From assembly GCF_000829515.1 (NCBI RefSeq), contig NZ_JXRR01000017.1, positions 248,001 through 312,000 on the forward strand: a stretch of DNA of 64,000 nt, given 5' to 3'. Positions 23,491 to 30,903 of the stretch are shown here, one piece after another (within the stretch, counting starts at the first letter, position 1; each line of letters starts with the position of its first letter). Origin of the DNA: Jeotgalibacillus campisalis. Its GTDB lineage: Bacteria; Bacillota; Bacilli; Bacillales; Jeotgalibacillaceae. Position numbers and translations under genes: made by a program. Under the pieces are notes generated by a model, which was not told where the DNA came from, did no database searches, and saw nothing but the letters and a program-made list of their open reading frames with translations.

Positions 23491-23730
23491 TTAGCTTACA
23501 TTTGATTTTGTTGCAGTTTTAGCAACATTTTGCTTAAAAAAATCCGATACTTTGCAATCTAAAACGGATGCTAACTTCGGCAACTGCTCGGCTTTGAAAA
23601 GATACTCGCCTTTCTCGTACTTCATGTATGTTGAAGCGTGTTTAAATCCAAGCTCTACCGCCATTGCTTGAAGTGATAACTTCTTCTTCGCACGCTGACT
23701 TGAAATGAAATCTAAGTTAAACTGTGTCAT
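23491..23730 (-). CDS. Cro-like XRE regulator
   Basis: A 79-residue DNA-binding protein with an HTH at ~18-40 ('LSLQAMAVELGFKHASTYMK') and 'PKLASVLDCKVSDFF', as in Cro/CI-type repressors. It is the first gene of the leftward early operon, divergent from the larger CI-type gene, so a Cro role is likely. The 3' coding end contains one more operator-like 15-mer (23511-23525). Confidence 0.8.
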   Translation of the reverse strand: MTQFNLDFISSQRAKKKLSLQAMAVELGFKHASTYMKYEKGEYLFKAEQLPKLASVLDCKVSDFFKQNVAKTATKSNVS

Positions 23731-23749
23731 TTTCGACCCTCCTTTTCAG

Positions 23750-23847
23750 TTGCTGTTCTAACAACTTAACTTTAGTATAAATTGCGATTTTAGCAAAGTC
23801 AACACTTTTGTTGCGAATTTAGCAATTATTATTTTCTATATTAGCAA
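23750..23847. promoter_or_regulatory. Lysis-lysogeny operator array
   Basis: Four related 15-bp sites with a TTGC-N7-GCAA pattern lie between the divergent regulators: TTGCTGTTCTAACAA (23750-23764), TTGCGATTTTAGCAA (23782-23796), TTGCGAATTTAGCAA (23811-23825) and a half-matching TTTCTATATTAGCAA (23833-23847). A fifth, TTGCAGTTTTAGCAA, is inside the Cro-like gene at 23511-23525. They are the likely binding sites of the two XRE proteins. Confidence 0.8.
23774..23802 (-). promoter_or_regulatory. Early leftward promoter (sigma-A type)
   Basis: On the minus strand TTGACT (23802-23797) and TATACT (23779-23774) are separated by 17 bases. The operator at 23782-23796 fills almost exactly the spacer, so a bound repressor would block RNA polymerase. 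It drives the Cro-like gene and the early operon. Confidence 0.85.
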
Positions 23848-23891
23848 AAGGGGGTATGATTGTGTTGCTAGTACAGAAAAGGTGGGATCTT

Positions 23892-24281
23892 ATGAACGAG
23901 CAAATAGGCGATAGAATTAAGCGTCTTCGTCAAAATAAAGGTTGGTCATTAAGAGAATTAGAATCACGAAGCAAAATTAATTACAGTGTGCTTAGTCGAA
24001 TTGAATCAGGTAAGCGTCCATTGTCCGATTCTGAAATTATATTGTTAGCTAATCTATTTGAAGTGTCACCAAACAATCTCTTGGGGATCGCCAGTGATGT
24101 ATCTGGTAATGAAGATTTAAGTGAGTACCAAAAAACTGTTCTCAAATGGTTCGAGGAAAAAGAACACTTGTGGTTTAAAAACAAGCCAGAGGATCTGCAT
24201 GACTTTTTGGAGCGAGCTGAAATTATGTACGAAACCGAACAAAGGATTTTAAAACGCAAAAAGGATTCCGAGGGATCTTGA
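23892..24281 (+). CDS. CI-type phage repressor, XRE family
   Basis: A 129-residue protein with an N-terminal HTH (about 10-62: 'IKRLRQNKGWSLRELESRSK', 'LSRIESGKRPLSDSEI') and a short acidic/helical C-terminus. There is no S24 protease domain, so it is not cleaved like LexA. The ImmA/IrrE peptidase further on is the probable antagonist. ATG at 23892 follows AAGGTGG at six bases; the frame extends to 23856 without a site. It is divergent from the Cro-like gene across the operators. Confidence 0.82.
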   Translation: MNEQIGDRIKRLRQNKGWSLRELESRSKINYSVLSRIESGKRPLSDSEIILLANLFEVSPNNLLGIASDVSGNEDLSEYQKTVLKWFEEKEHLWFKNKPEDLHDFLERAEIMYETEQRILKRKKDSEGS

Positions 24282-24742
24282 TCTTAGAATTTCAAAGCGA
24301 AGCGATTTCCCTAACATCTACATGTCTTTTATCTTTTATCTAAAATCTAAGTTCTAATATCTAAGATCTATATATCTATAATACATGTCGCTCGCTAGTC
24401 GCTCTCTAGTCGGTGTCTAGTCGCTTGCTAGTCGGTCGCTAGTCGTTTTACATATTTTACAAGCTGTTTAGGTCAGTCATATCAAGGGTTTGAGGAAAGC
24501 GAGGCTAGTCGCTCGCTAGTCGGTGTCTAGTCGGTGTCTAGTCGGTGTCTAGTCGCTCGCTAGTCGGTTTTTTCTATTCAATAGAACAAAGAGGTGCTTT
24601 TTTGGATCAGAATATGTCCAGCCGATTGATTCATCCTCGGGTAAAGTATTTGCAGAAATAGTAAAAAAGTGAATCTTTTCTAGTATGAATATAGTAGAAT
24701 GGATACCGTATTGCTTATATGGAATAAATAGGGGGTAATAGG
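24282..24742. other. 461-base gene-free region with repeats
   Basis: No credible gene on either strand. It begins with an A/T-rich stretch of recurring 'atctaa' words (about 24325-24383), then the 11-bp repeat array (24384-24566, listed separately), then a 15-bp palindrome TTCTATT-C-AATAGAA near 24572-24586, and an A/T-rich stretch leading to the lipoprotein gene, where its promoter should be. I see no clear terminator after the repressor gene. Confidence 0.7.
24384..24566. repeat. Phased 11-bp CTAGTCG iteron array
   Basis: The core CTAGTCG recurs at exactly 11-base steps. First cluster: 24395, 24406, 24417, 24428, 24439, plus a degenerate CATGTCG at 24384. Second cluster: 24505, 24516, 24527, 24538, 24549, 24560. 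The gap between clusters (24439 to 24505) is 66 bases, so both are in the same 11-base phase. The four bases between cores vary (GTGT, CTCG, CTCT, CTTG, GTCG). The period near one helical turn points to a protein-binding array rather than coding DNA. Confidence 0.85.
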
Positions 24743-25714
24743 TTGAAAAGGTTTATTATTGCAGGTTTTGTTGGTTTATTAACGTTAAGCGGATGTTCGT
24801 CTGATGATACTTCTAATACAAGTAGTTCAACTACTGCTGAGGAAGCTGAAGAACTGACGGTAGATAGTGTGCTAGAAGATTTTACTGATGCAGGATTGGA
24901 AGCAGAAGAAGTTAGAGATATGACAAAAGATGACTTCGGTATGGGACCTATGAAATCAGAAGAAGCAAAACGATTTCTTATACCTTCCTTAGGTGCTGAT
25001 GCCGGCGGTCGAATTTTTTCATATGAAAACCAAGAAGACTTAGAAGAAATGAAAGATTATTATGAAACTCTAGGAGAAGAAAGTGCGATGCTTTTCTCTT
25101 GGACTGCTGCAAATGAAAACATTCTTATTCAAATTAATGGAGAACTACCAGAAGAAACTTTCACCTATTACGAAAAGGTTTTAGCTGGAGAAGAAGTTGA
25201 AGTGACTGAACAAGCTTCGGCAAGTACTACATCTTTGAGAGAAGCAGGCGAAGGTGAAACCTATACTGATGAGCTATTCGGTAAATACCAAGTTACTAAA
25301 GTTATAACTCCAGAGGCATCAGACTATCAAACAGGAACAATTAATTTCTCTTTGGATTCTGTTAAAATTGCAGATTTTACGCCTCAAGATCCGTCAATGT
25401 TTGAAGGACAGGAGAGTTTTTCAGTCGCTGTAATGTTTTTAACTTCTGAAAATACATCTGAAGAAACGGTTAGCTTCCATCCTTTTTCTTCTGTGTTAAC
25501 TACCGATACAAAAAAACAAATAGAAGCTGAAATGTTTTTAAATGCAGGTGAATCAGAACATATTGGTCAAGTAATTCAGGAACATCAAGTTGCTTATAAC
25601 TTGGGTGATGAGGGAATTGAAGATGTAACTGAGTTAACCTTCACAATTGACGGTCCGTCACAGGATTCAATGACGAACGGTGAAGATGTAACAATAACCG
25701 TACCTGTTGAGTAA
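24743..25714 (+). CDS. Prophage lipoprotein, unknown
   Basis: A 323-residue secreted lipoprotein with signal peptide and lipobox LSGC at 15-18, then a Ser/Thr/Asp-rich linker and an acidic body. It starts with TTG, seven bases after AGGGGG, and ends before a clear terminator. It reads in the repressor direction and has its own surroundings, so it is probably expressed in the lysogen. Phage lipoproteins of lysogens are often superinfection-exclusion factors (Ltp-like), but this one has no motif I recognise, so the role is inference. Confidence 0.7.
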   Translation: MKRFIIAGFVGLLTLSGCSSDDTSNTSSSTTAEEAEELTVDSVLEDFTDAGLEAEEVRDMTKDDFGMGPMKSEEAKRFLIPSLGADAGGRIFSYENQEDLEEMKDYYETLGEESAMLFSWTAANENILIQINGELPEETFTYYEKVLAGEEVEVTEQASASTTSLREAGEGETYTDELFGKYQVTKVITPEASDYQTGTINFSLDSVKIADFTPQDPSMFEGQESFSVAVMFLTSENTSEETVSFHPFSSVLTTDTKKQIEAEMFLNAGESEHIGQVIQEHQVAYNLGDEGIEDVTELTFTIDGPSQDSMTNGEDVTITVPVE

Positions 25715-25719
25715 CATTG

Positions 25720-25742
25720 CCCCTTTAGAGGGGTTTTCTTTC
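25720..25742 (+). terminator. Intrinsic terminator of lipoprotein gene
   Basis: CCCC-TTTAGA-GGGG (with one further T-A pair possible inside) is followed by TTTTCTTTC, six bases after the stop codon. Confidence 0.8.
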
Positions 25743-25782
25743 AACCTTAGACCGAACATACATTCCCGTTAGGAGGGATCAA

Positions 25783-26262
25783 ATGCGCTATGTACAAACC
25801 GGACTGGAGGATAAAATACAGGAAATCTATGAATCTCTCGGTATTTATCGGACTAGTCAAATAGACATTGAAAACATAGCATCCCGTATGGGTTTTGCGT
25901 TGGATTACATACTGACAGGATCGTACTCAACCGAGCTGCCTGATGGCACAATCCTGATCTGCTTGGACATCCGTTTAAATGAGCGCCAGTTATGGGCCGC
26001 CTTTTGCCATGAGCTCGGGCATGTTTTGGAGCATGCTGGGAATCAATTTCAATTACATAAGCTCTTTTGCGAGCTGCAGGAAAACAGATCCAATTTATTC
26101 GAGTGCAAATTCGCTGTACCCATCCATTTAGCTCGCCCCTACATCGATCCCCTCCCTACCCGCCAGGAGCGAATAAGTGAGATTATGAAGCGTTTTCCGG
26201 TAGAATACGACCTTGCGGAAAAGAGGCTGCAGATCTACGAAAGTAATTATGTAACGATTTAA
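25783..26262 (+). CDS. ImmA/IrrE-family metallopeptidase
   Basis: A 159-residue zinc peptidase of the ImmA/IrrE family with HELGH at 76-80 and the downstream segment 'ENRSNLFECKFAVPIHL' typical of the family. In ICEBs1 and related phages ImmA cleaves the XRE repressor ImmR to trigger induction. Here it lies between the lipoprotein and the integrase and is separated from the repressor gene by 1.5 kb. AGGAGGG precedes the ATG; the gene is 12 bases from the integrase, so they likely share a transcript. Confidence 0.85.
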   Translation: MRYVQTGLEDKIQEIYESLGIYRTSQIDIENIASRMGFALDYILTGSYSTELPDGTILICLDIRLNERQLWAAFCHELGHVLEHAGNQFQLHKLFCELQENRSNLFECKFAVPIHLARPYIDPLPTRQERISEIMKRFPVEYDLAEKRLQIYESNYVTI

Positions 26263-26274
26263 GGAGGGATATAC

Positions 26275-27666
26275 ATGACAGTCGGAATCTACATTCGTGT
26301 AAGTACAGAGGAACAGGCAAAGGAAGGATACTCGATCTCAGCTCAACGTGAGAAACTGAAAGCGTTTTGTTTGTCTCAAGATTGGACAGACTTTCGTTTC
26401 TATCCAGATGAAGGAGTCTCGGCAAAGGATTTAAAGCGTTCAGAAATGCAGCTAATGATGAAACACATTCAGGAAAAGAAAATTGATACAGTGCTCGTGT
26501 ATCGGCTGGACAGGCTGACTCGATCTGTACGGGATCTGCATGTACTATTAGACTTTTTCGAGCAACATGGATGTACCTTTAAATCAGCGACCGAGGTGTT
26601 TGATACGACAACGGCAATGGGCCGCTTATTTGTCACGATTGTCGGCGCCCTATCCAGCTGGGAACGTGAGAACCTGGGTGAACGTGTACAATTCGGGCAG
26701 ATTGAAAAGGCTCGTCAAGGAGAGTTTGCCGCCCCTGCCCCTCTTGGCTATGACAAGATTAACAGCAAGCTACACATTAACGAAAAAGAGGCAGAGATTG
26801 TACGTGATATGGTTCAGCGAGCAATTGACGGACAGAGCGCTCGGCAGATATCGAATAATTTTAACGAGAGAGGCGTTCCGACCATCAGGGGATATAGATG
26901 GCATATCGCAACCATTCTATCCATTCTCCGTAATCCTGCGCTGTATGGAGCGACCAGGTGGAAGGATGAAGTGATTGAAAATACGCATGAGGGGATTATC
27001 TCAAAAGAAGAGTTTTTAAAGCTTCGTAAGATCATACAAAGCCGCCAGAATTTTAAGGTTCGGGATGTTAAAAGCATCTTTATTTTTCAGATGAAAATCG
27101 AGTGTCCGACCTGTAAAGCAAAGTTGACCTGTGAGCGCTCTAAATATGAGCGTAAGAAGGATAAAGTGCTGGTTGAGACCAATGGGTACCGGTGCCAAAA
27201 TTGCACGTTAAATCAGCGCCCGGCAATCAGAGCAAGCGAATTAAAATTACTTAAAGCACTTGATACTTATATGGCAAATTTAGAAATAGCCCCCTCCCCT
27301 AAAAAAGCAAAAAGTCCAGCTGATGCTGCAGAAAAAATTCGAGCTGAGATTGTGGCCATCGATCGGCAGCGAACGAAATATCAAAAAGCCTGGTCAATGG
27401 ACCTGATGACAGATGATGAATTTTCAGCGCGGATCCGGGAGACTAAAAACGAACGAGATGCTCTGGAGAAGAAGCTGAAAAAAACAGAAGGAAAAGAGCC
27501 AGAGGTTGATTATGCAAAAATGCATCGAGTGCTAAATAACTTTAATAAGAATTGGTCATTGATGAAGCCTGACACTAGGCGCAAATTTATGCAACGTTTC
27601 ATTGAAAAAATCGAAATAAAAAAGGAAGATGGACGGGTCGAGATTACGCGCGTTCACTTCTATTGA
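26275..27666 (+). CDS. Large serine recombinase (prophage integrase)
   Basis: A 463-residue site-specific recombinase. The catalytic domain has IYIRVS with Ser10 and YRLDRLTR (76-83); then the recombinase domain (~155-255), a zinc ribbon with C277, C280, C307 and C310, and a coiled-coil segment (~340-410), all in the order of A118/phiC31-type integrases. It ends only 21 bases from the broken radC, as expected for the enzyme that made the junction. AGGAGGG lies upstream. A separate excision factor would be needed for reversal and is not recognised here. Confidence 0.93.
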   Translation: MTVGIYIRVSTEEQAKEGYSISAQREKLKAFCLSQDWTDFRFYPDEGVSAKDLKRSEMQLMMKHIQEKKIDTVLVYRLDRLTRSVRDLHVLLDFFEQHGCTFKSATEVFDTTTAMGRLFVTIVGALSSWERENLGERVQFGQIEKARQGEFAAPAPLGYDKINSKLHINEKEAEIVRDMVQRAIDGQSARQISNNFNERGVPTIRGYRWHIATILSILRNPALYGATRWKDEVIENTHEGIISKEEFLKLRKIIQSRQNFKVRDVKSIFIFQMKIECPTCKAKLTCERSKYERKKDKVLVETNGYRCQNCTLNQRPAIRASELKLLKALDTYMANLEIAPSPKKAKSPADAAEKIRAEIVAIDRQRTKYQKAWSMDLMTDDEFSARIRETKNERDALEKKLKKTEGKEPEVDYAKMHRVLNNFNKNWSLMKPDTRRKFMQRFIEKIEIKKEDGRVEITRVHFY

Positions 27667-27685
27667 GCGTTTACTTTGTATTTAT

Positions 27686-27702
27686 GTCTACTTAGGGCAG
27701 AC
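27686..27702. other. Probable prophage attachment site (radC junction)
   Basis: The radC frame breaks here after codons for HFVC. The imperfect inverted repeat GTCTACTTAGGGCAGAC spans the break, as serine-integrase att sites often do. The exact 2-bp crossover cannot be set without the other junction, which lies outside the window. Confidence 0.65.
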
Positions 27703-28101
27703 AAAATGCTCCTGATGCAAAAATCGCATATCGTTCATAAGAAAATTTGCCCCATCTTCTGGTGAGCGGATCACATAACGGTCTTCAAACGTAAGATTTG
27801 AAATGCGTCGGCCAATTTCAATGGCGGCCATCACCTGGACTGCTTTTACCTGTCCAATTCCGCTGATCGTCATGATCTCTTCAAGAGAAGCTTCTTTTAA
27901 TAGACGTAATCCTTCGAACTGATGTAACAGACGGTTTGAAAGATTTAACACAGATTCTTTTTTTGTGCCTGTTCTAAGTAAAATGGCGATGAGTTCCTGA
28001 TTGGATAAACTTTGGGGGCCTTGTGTGATGAGGCGTTCTCTGGGGCGGTCTTCTTCTGCAAAATCCCTGATCATTAATGTAGTCTGAGGCTTGGTGGTCA
28101 C
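27688..28101 (-). pseudogene. radC: radC 5' fragment disrupted by prophage
   Basis: This 137-residue N-terminal fragment of the RadC family has the helical/HhH part ('MTISGIGQVKAVQVMAAIEI') and ends 'DMRFLHQEHFVCPK', where intact RadC (about 225-230 residues) continues into the MPN/JAB metal domain. The HxHxxxxxD part is missing, presumably carried at the other end of the prophage. It starts with GTG after AGGAGGG, next to maf as in Bacillus. The short product may still be made but should lack the predicted metal-binding activity. Confidence 0.9.
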
Positions 28102-28139
28102 TGGTTTTCCCTCCTAAAGGCCTGAGAAAAGAAGAAGCA

Positions 28140-28700
28140 TCAGCTAGTTAAAAAAGCGGCCAGCTCACGGTGAAGTCTCGAAACAGGCAGCCCCATTACC
28201 GTATAATAATCACCGCTGATCTGCTTTACAAACAAAGCTCCTCCGCTTTGAATGCCATAGCCCCCTGCTTTATCATACGGGTCAGCTGTTTTAGCATAAT
28301 CGGTGATTTCCTGTTTTGTCAGCGGCCAGAATGTAACTTCCACGTGCTCAGCAAACTCCACTTTACGCAAGGGAGAAATAATGCTGACACCCGTCCAGAC
28401 CGTATGTGTGCTTCCCGACAGCTCTTCAAGCATGCTGATGGCTTCTTTTTCATCTCGCGGTTTTCCTAGTATTTTTTTACTTGCCACAATTGTATCGCAG
28501 CCTATAACAATATCGTGCGGAAAGCGGCCTGCTACTTCCATTGCCTTTCCTTTCGCAAGACGCAGCACTGTTTTTTCGGGATCTTCATCTGGTGAAAATG
28601 TTTCTTCATAGGAGCTGGGATGAACAATATAGGGAACAGCTAAAAAGGAGAGAAGTTCTTTTCTTCTGGGTGAGGACGAAGCTAAAATAACTGTGGACAT
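28140..28700 (-). CDS. maf: Maf nucleotide pyrophosphatase
   Basis: A 186-residue Maf/Ham1-fold protein with 'ILASSSPRRKELL' at the N-terminus, 'IGCDTIVA' and 'GYGIQSGGALFV'. Family members hydrolyse dTTP/UTP or modified nucleotides, and overexpression blocks septation in Bacillus. ATG at 28700 follows AGAGGTG at six bases, so the longer GTG frame (28709) is not used. It is upstream of radC, the order known from B. subtilis. Confidence 0.92.
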   Translation of the reverse strand: MSTVILASSSPRRKELLSFLAVPYIVHPSSYEETFSPDEDPEKTVLRLAKGKAMEVAGRFPHDIVIGCDTIVASKKILGKPRDEKEAISMLEELSGSTHTVWTGVSIISPLRKVEFAEHVEVTFWPLTKQEITDYAKTADPYDKAGGYGIQSGGALFVKQISGDYYTVMGLPVSRLHRELAAFLTS

Positions 28701-28727
28701 GAAATGCACCTCTTAACATGGAATTAA

Positions 28728-28760
28728 AATAGGGGATACGCTTATTGTAGCATATCCCCC
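28728..28760 (-). terminator. Probable terminator after spoIIB-like gene
   Basis: On the minus strand GGGGATATGC pairs with GCGTATCCCC around TACAATAA, followed by TATTTTA. The T-run is broken, so the strength is moderate. Confidence 0.6.
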
Positions 28761-28769
28761 ACGGTCTTC

Positions 28770-29570
28770 CTATTGGTCTATTTCATTTTTTTGCGGAAGC
28801 TCCCAAAGCATTTCGACTGCCTGCAGGGAGGCTCTTTCCTGATCTGCTTCAGACCCTCCCGCTTTTTCAGCAAGTGTGGTGAAGGATGTAAATAATTCTT
28901 GCAAAAGCTCGCTTTCAGGAGGAGAGGAAATAAGTTTATCAAGTGCTTCTGTATTTTGATTCTGTGCCAGAATACTCTGGGTGAAGTCTGTGGCGGATTT
29001 TAGCCATTCGGCATCTTTCTCGCTGATTTGAAGTTCCGCCCCGCCATTAGAAACCTGCTTAATATACAAGGGAACCTCTTCTGATTGATGTTTTTCTGCA
29101 ATCGCTACGGCAGATGACTCCTCTGAAGCCGCTCCAACCCACAAAGCAATAAAATCTTCATTAGAGGTTTGGATAACAGGCATTTTCTCTATAATTGAAC
29201 GAAAATTTGTTTCAGCGGAAGCTGCTTCCTTAAAAACACCTGCTTGTACCACCCACATCGTTAATTCAGGAATTTTGACCATTTCTCCTGCACTGCCCGC
29301 TTCAGCAGCTACAGGATTTGTCTGCTCGGTCAGCGCAGCTTGATCCACTCTTTCGAGGTCAATAACCGTAAAGGCAATGGTTGCAAACAGAGTTGAAACC
29401 AAGGCTGCAAAAATAATAGGCCGTCCTTTTTTAATGACTTGATTAATGGAAGAAAGTCCTTTGCCCACCTTTTTCTTTGTTAATTTAGGCAGATAAATCA
29501 CGGCATTCTGATTCGGCTGTTTTTCAATAGGAATCTCGTCCTTCTTTTGATTGTGCTGGCTCGGCTCCAA
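28770..29570 (-). CDS. SpoIIB-like SPOR-domain protein
   Basis: A protein of about 266 residues with a cytoplasmic N-terminus, one membrane helix ('PIIFAALVSTLFATIAFTVI', ~50-70) and an external SPOR-like domain beginning 'MWVVQAGVFKEAASAETNFR'. In B. subtilis spoIIB lies exactly here, between comC and maf, and acts in forespore engulfment by binding septal peptidoglycan. Sequence and position together support the match. The TTG at 29570 has AGGAGG seven bases upstream; a TTG six bases earlier is too close. Confidence 0.75.
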   Translation of the reverse strand: MEPSQHNQKKDEIPIEKQPNQNAVIYLPKLTKKKVGKGLSSINQVIKKGRPIIFAALVSTLFATIAFTVIDLERVDQAALTEQTNPVAAEAGSAGEMVKIPELTMWVVQAGVFKEAASAETNFRSIIEKMPVIQTSNEDFIALWVGAASEESSAVAIAEKHQSEEVPLYIKQVSNGGAELQISEKDAEWLKSATDFTQSILAQNQNTEALDKLISSPPESELLQELFTSFTTLAEKAGGSEADQERASLQAVEMLWELPQKNEIDQ

Positions 29571-29621
29571 ATGCAATCCTCCTCATATCCTGTTTGATCC
29601 TCAGCCTACCATGAACAAAAC

Positions 29622-29653
29622 AAAAAAGAACAAGACTCTTGTCGTCCTGTTCT
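29622..29653 (-). terminator. Terminator after prepilin peptidase gene
   Basis: On the minus strand AGAACAGGAC pairs with GTCTTGTTCT (one G-T), loop GACAAGA, then TTTTTTG. It ends the pilus operon before spoIIB-like. Confidence 0.8.
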
Positions 29654-29676
29654 CAAAAAATAGTGACACGATTCGA

Positions 29677-30435
29677 TTAAGAAAATAAAAGCTGCAGATA
29701 AAGACTGATCAGATCCTCACCCCAAAAATAAGTAATGACGGAAGCTGCTGCAATAGAAGGACCAAACGGAACAGGTTCCTTGCGATTTTTTCTTTTCCAT
29801 ACAATGCCTGCAACCCCCGCCATAGTGCCAATCAGTGTAGCAAGAAAAAAAGATAAAAGAGTCAGCTTCACACCAAGCACAAGCCCGATGACCGCATATA
29901 GTTTTATATCCCCGCCGCCCATGCCGCCTTTTGACACGATGGCAATGAAAAGCAGCAGACTGAACCCGGCGACGGATCCTGCATAAGCATCCCACCAAGG
30001 CGTGAGAGGCTCAAATACTCTCAGCACTAAAAGAGCTCCTCCAAAAAAAAGCAGGATTTTGTCAGGAATAATCATGTAAGCAAGATCTGAAACAGTAATG
30101 ATGACGAGCAAGGAAATAAATAGAAGCGCCACGGCGAATTCGAGCGAAAATTGATATTTCCAATACGCATAAGCAAATAATACGCCTGTCAGCATTTCCA
30201 TAGCAGGATATAAAAAAGAAATCTGAGAGCTGCATTTTCTGCATGAACCTTTTAGAAATAAAAACGACAGGACCGGAATGAGTTCAAACCACTTTAATTG
30301 ATGACTGCACCCGGGACAGCTTGAACCGGGAAAAACGATGGACTGTTTTACCGGCATCCTCAGCCCGACTACATTATAGAAAGAACCTAAAATCGTTCCG
30401 TAAAGAAAGAAAATACTTGTATACATAAGAGTCAT
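29677..30435 (-). CDS. comC: Prepilin peptidase (ComC/PilD)
   Basis: A 252-residue type IV prepilin peptidase/methylase. The N-terminal domain has two CxxC pairs (C40/C43 and C65/C68), and the peptidase part has catalytic aspartates D117 ('TVSDLAYMI') and D176 ('GGGDIKLY') among about seven membrane helices. It would cleave and N-methylate the pilins coded in this locus and the ComG pseudopilins elsewhere. It closes the leftward pilus operon and has the B. subtilis position between folC and spoIIB. Confidence 0.93.
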   Translation of the reverse strand: MTLMYTSIFFLYGTILGSFYNVVGLRMPVKQSIVFPGSSCPGCSHQLKWFELIPVLSFLFLKGSCRKCSSQISFLYPAMEMLTGVLFAYAYWKYQFSLEFAVALLFISLLVIITVSDLAYMIIPDKILLFFGGALLVLRVFEPLTPWWDAYAGSVAGFSLLLFIAIVSKGGMGGGDIKLYAVIGLVLGVKLTLLSFFLATLIGTMAGVAGIVWKRKNRKEPVPFGPSIAAASVITYFWGEDLISLYLQLLFS

Positions 30436-30465
30436 GACTATTCAGCACTCCTAACCAGAGAGGGT

Positions 30466-30903
30466 TTAAAATGATTCCACCTCGGCAATTTTTTCACGGG
30501 AGAGTAGAGAAAAAGGCAGCCCTTCGTTACCAGATTCTCCGCAAATTTCATGAGTGTAGCCTTTTAAACAGATCGACAGCGGCTCCTTATTCTGATAACG
30601 TATGTACGATGAATTGTGATCCTCAAATAGTTCACCTGTATAAGGATCCTTCACCTTTTCGATCAGACCTTCATGAATTAACTCAGTATAGGTGACAAGA
30701 TCTGTATGATCCTTGCCTATTTGACGGTGATAGGCATATTGGCGTGCCGCTTCTTCAAGAGAATGAGCCGTAGCAAGAAAAGCGTCATGCCGTGAAATCA
30801 TAATCGTGGTCTGCACCATCGCTGCTCCAATGCTGAAAAGAATCCCTGCAATAACGATAACCGCAAGCACCTCAATAAGTGTAAAGCCATTTTTCCTTAT
30901 CAT
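30466..30903 (-). CDS. Type IV pseudopilin
   Basis: A 145-residue protein with a class III signal: MIRKNG then FTLIEVLAVIVIAG, i.e. cleavage after Gly6 with Glu5 of the mature form, followed by a membrane helix and a ~110-residue globular head with two cysteines. It lies between pilO and the prepilin peptidase and overlaps pilO by four bases. It is probably a minor pilin of the same machine. Confidence 0.88.
   Translation of the reverse strand: MIRKNGFTLIEVLAVIVIAGILFSIGAAMVQTTIMISRHDAFLATAHSLEEAARQYAYHRQIGKDHTDLVTYTELIHEGLIEKVKDPYTGELFEDHNSSYIRYQNKEPLSICLKGYTHEICGESGNEGLPFSLLSREKIAEVESF

Noticed and set aside
24384-24566. Possible CRISPR array
   Set aside because: Repeat units are 11 bases and directly adjacent, with no unique spacers and no cas genes nearby.
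26183-27198. Minus-strand frames and an extra + frame within the integrase region
   Set aside because: They overlap a complete serine recombinase and have no family likeness.
27688-28101. Short intact RadC variant instead of a broken gene
   Set aside because: The protein ends exactly in a conserved strand before the metal domain, and the break coincides with the prophage end and an att-like inverted repeat.
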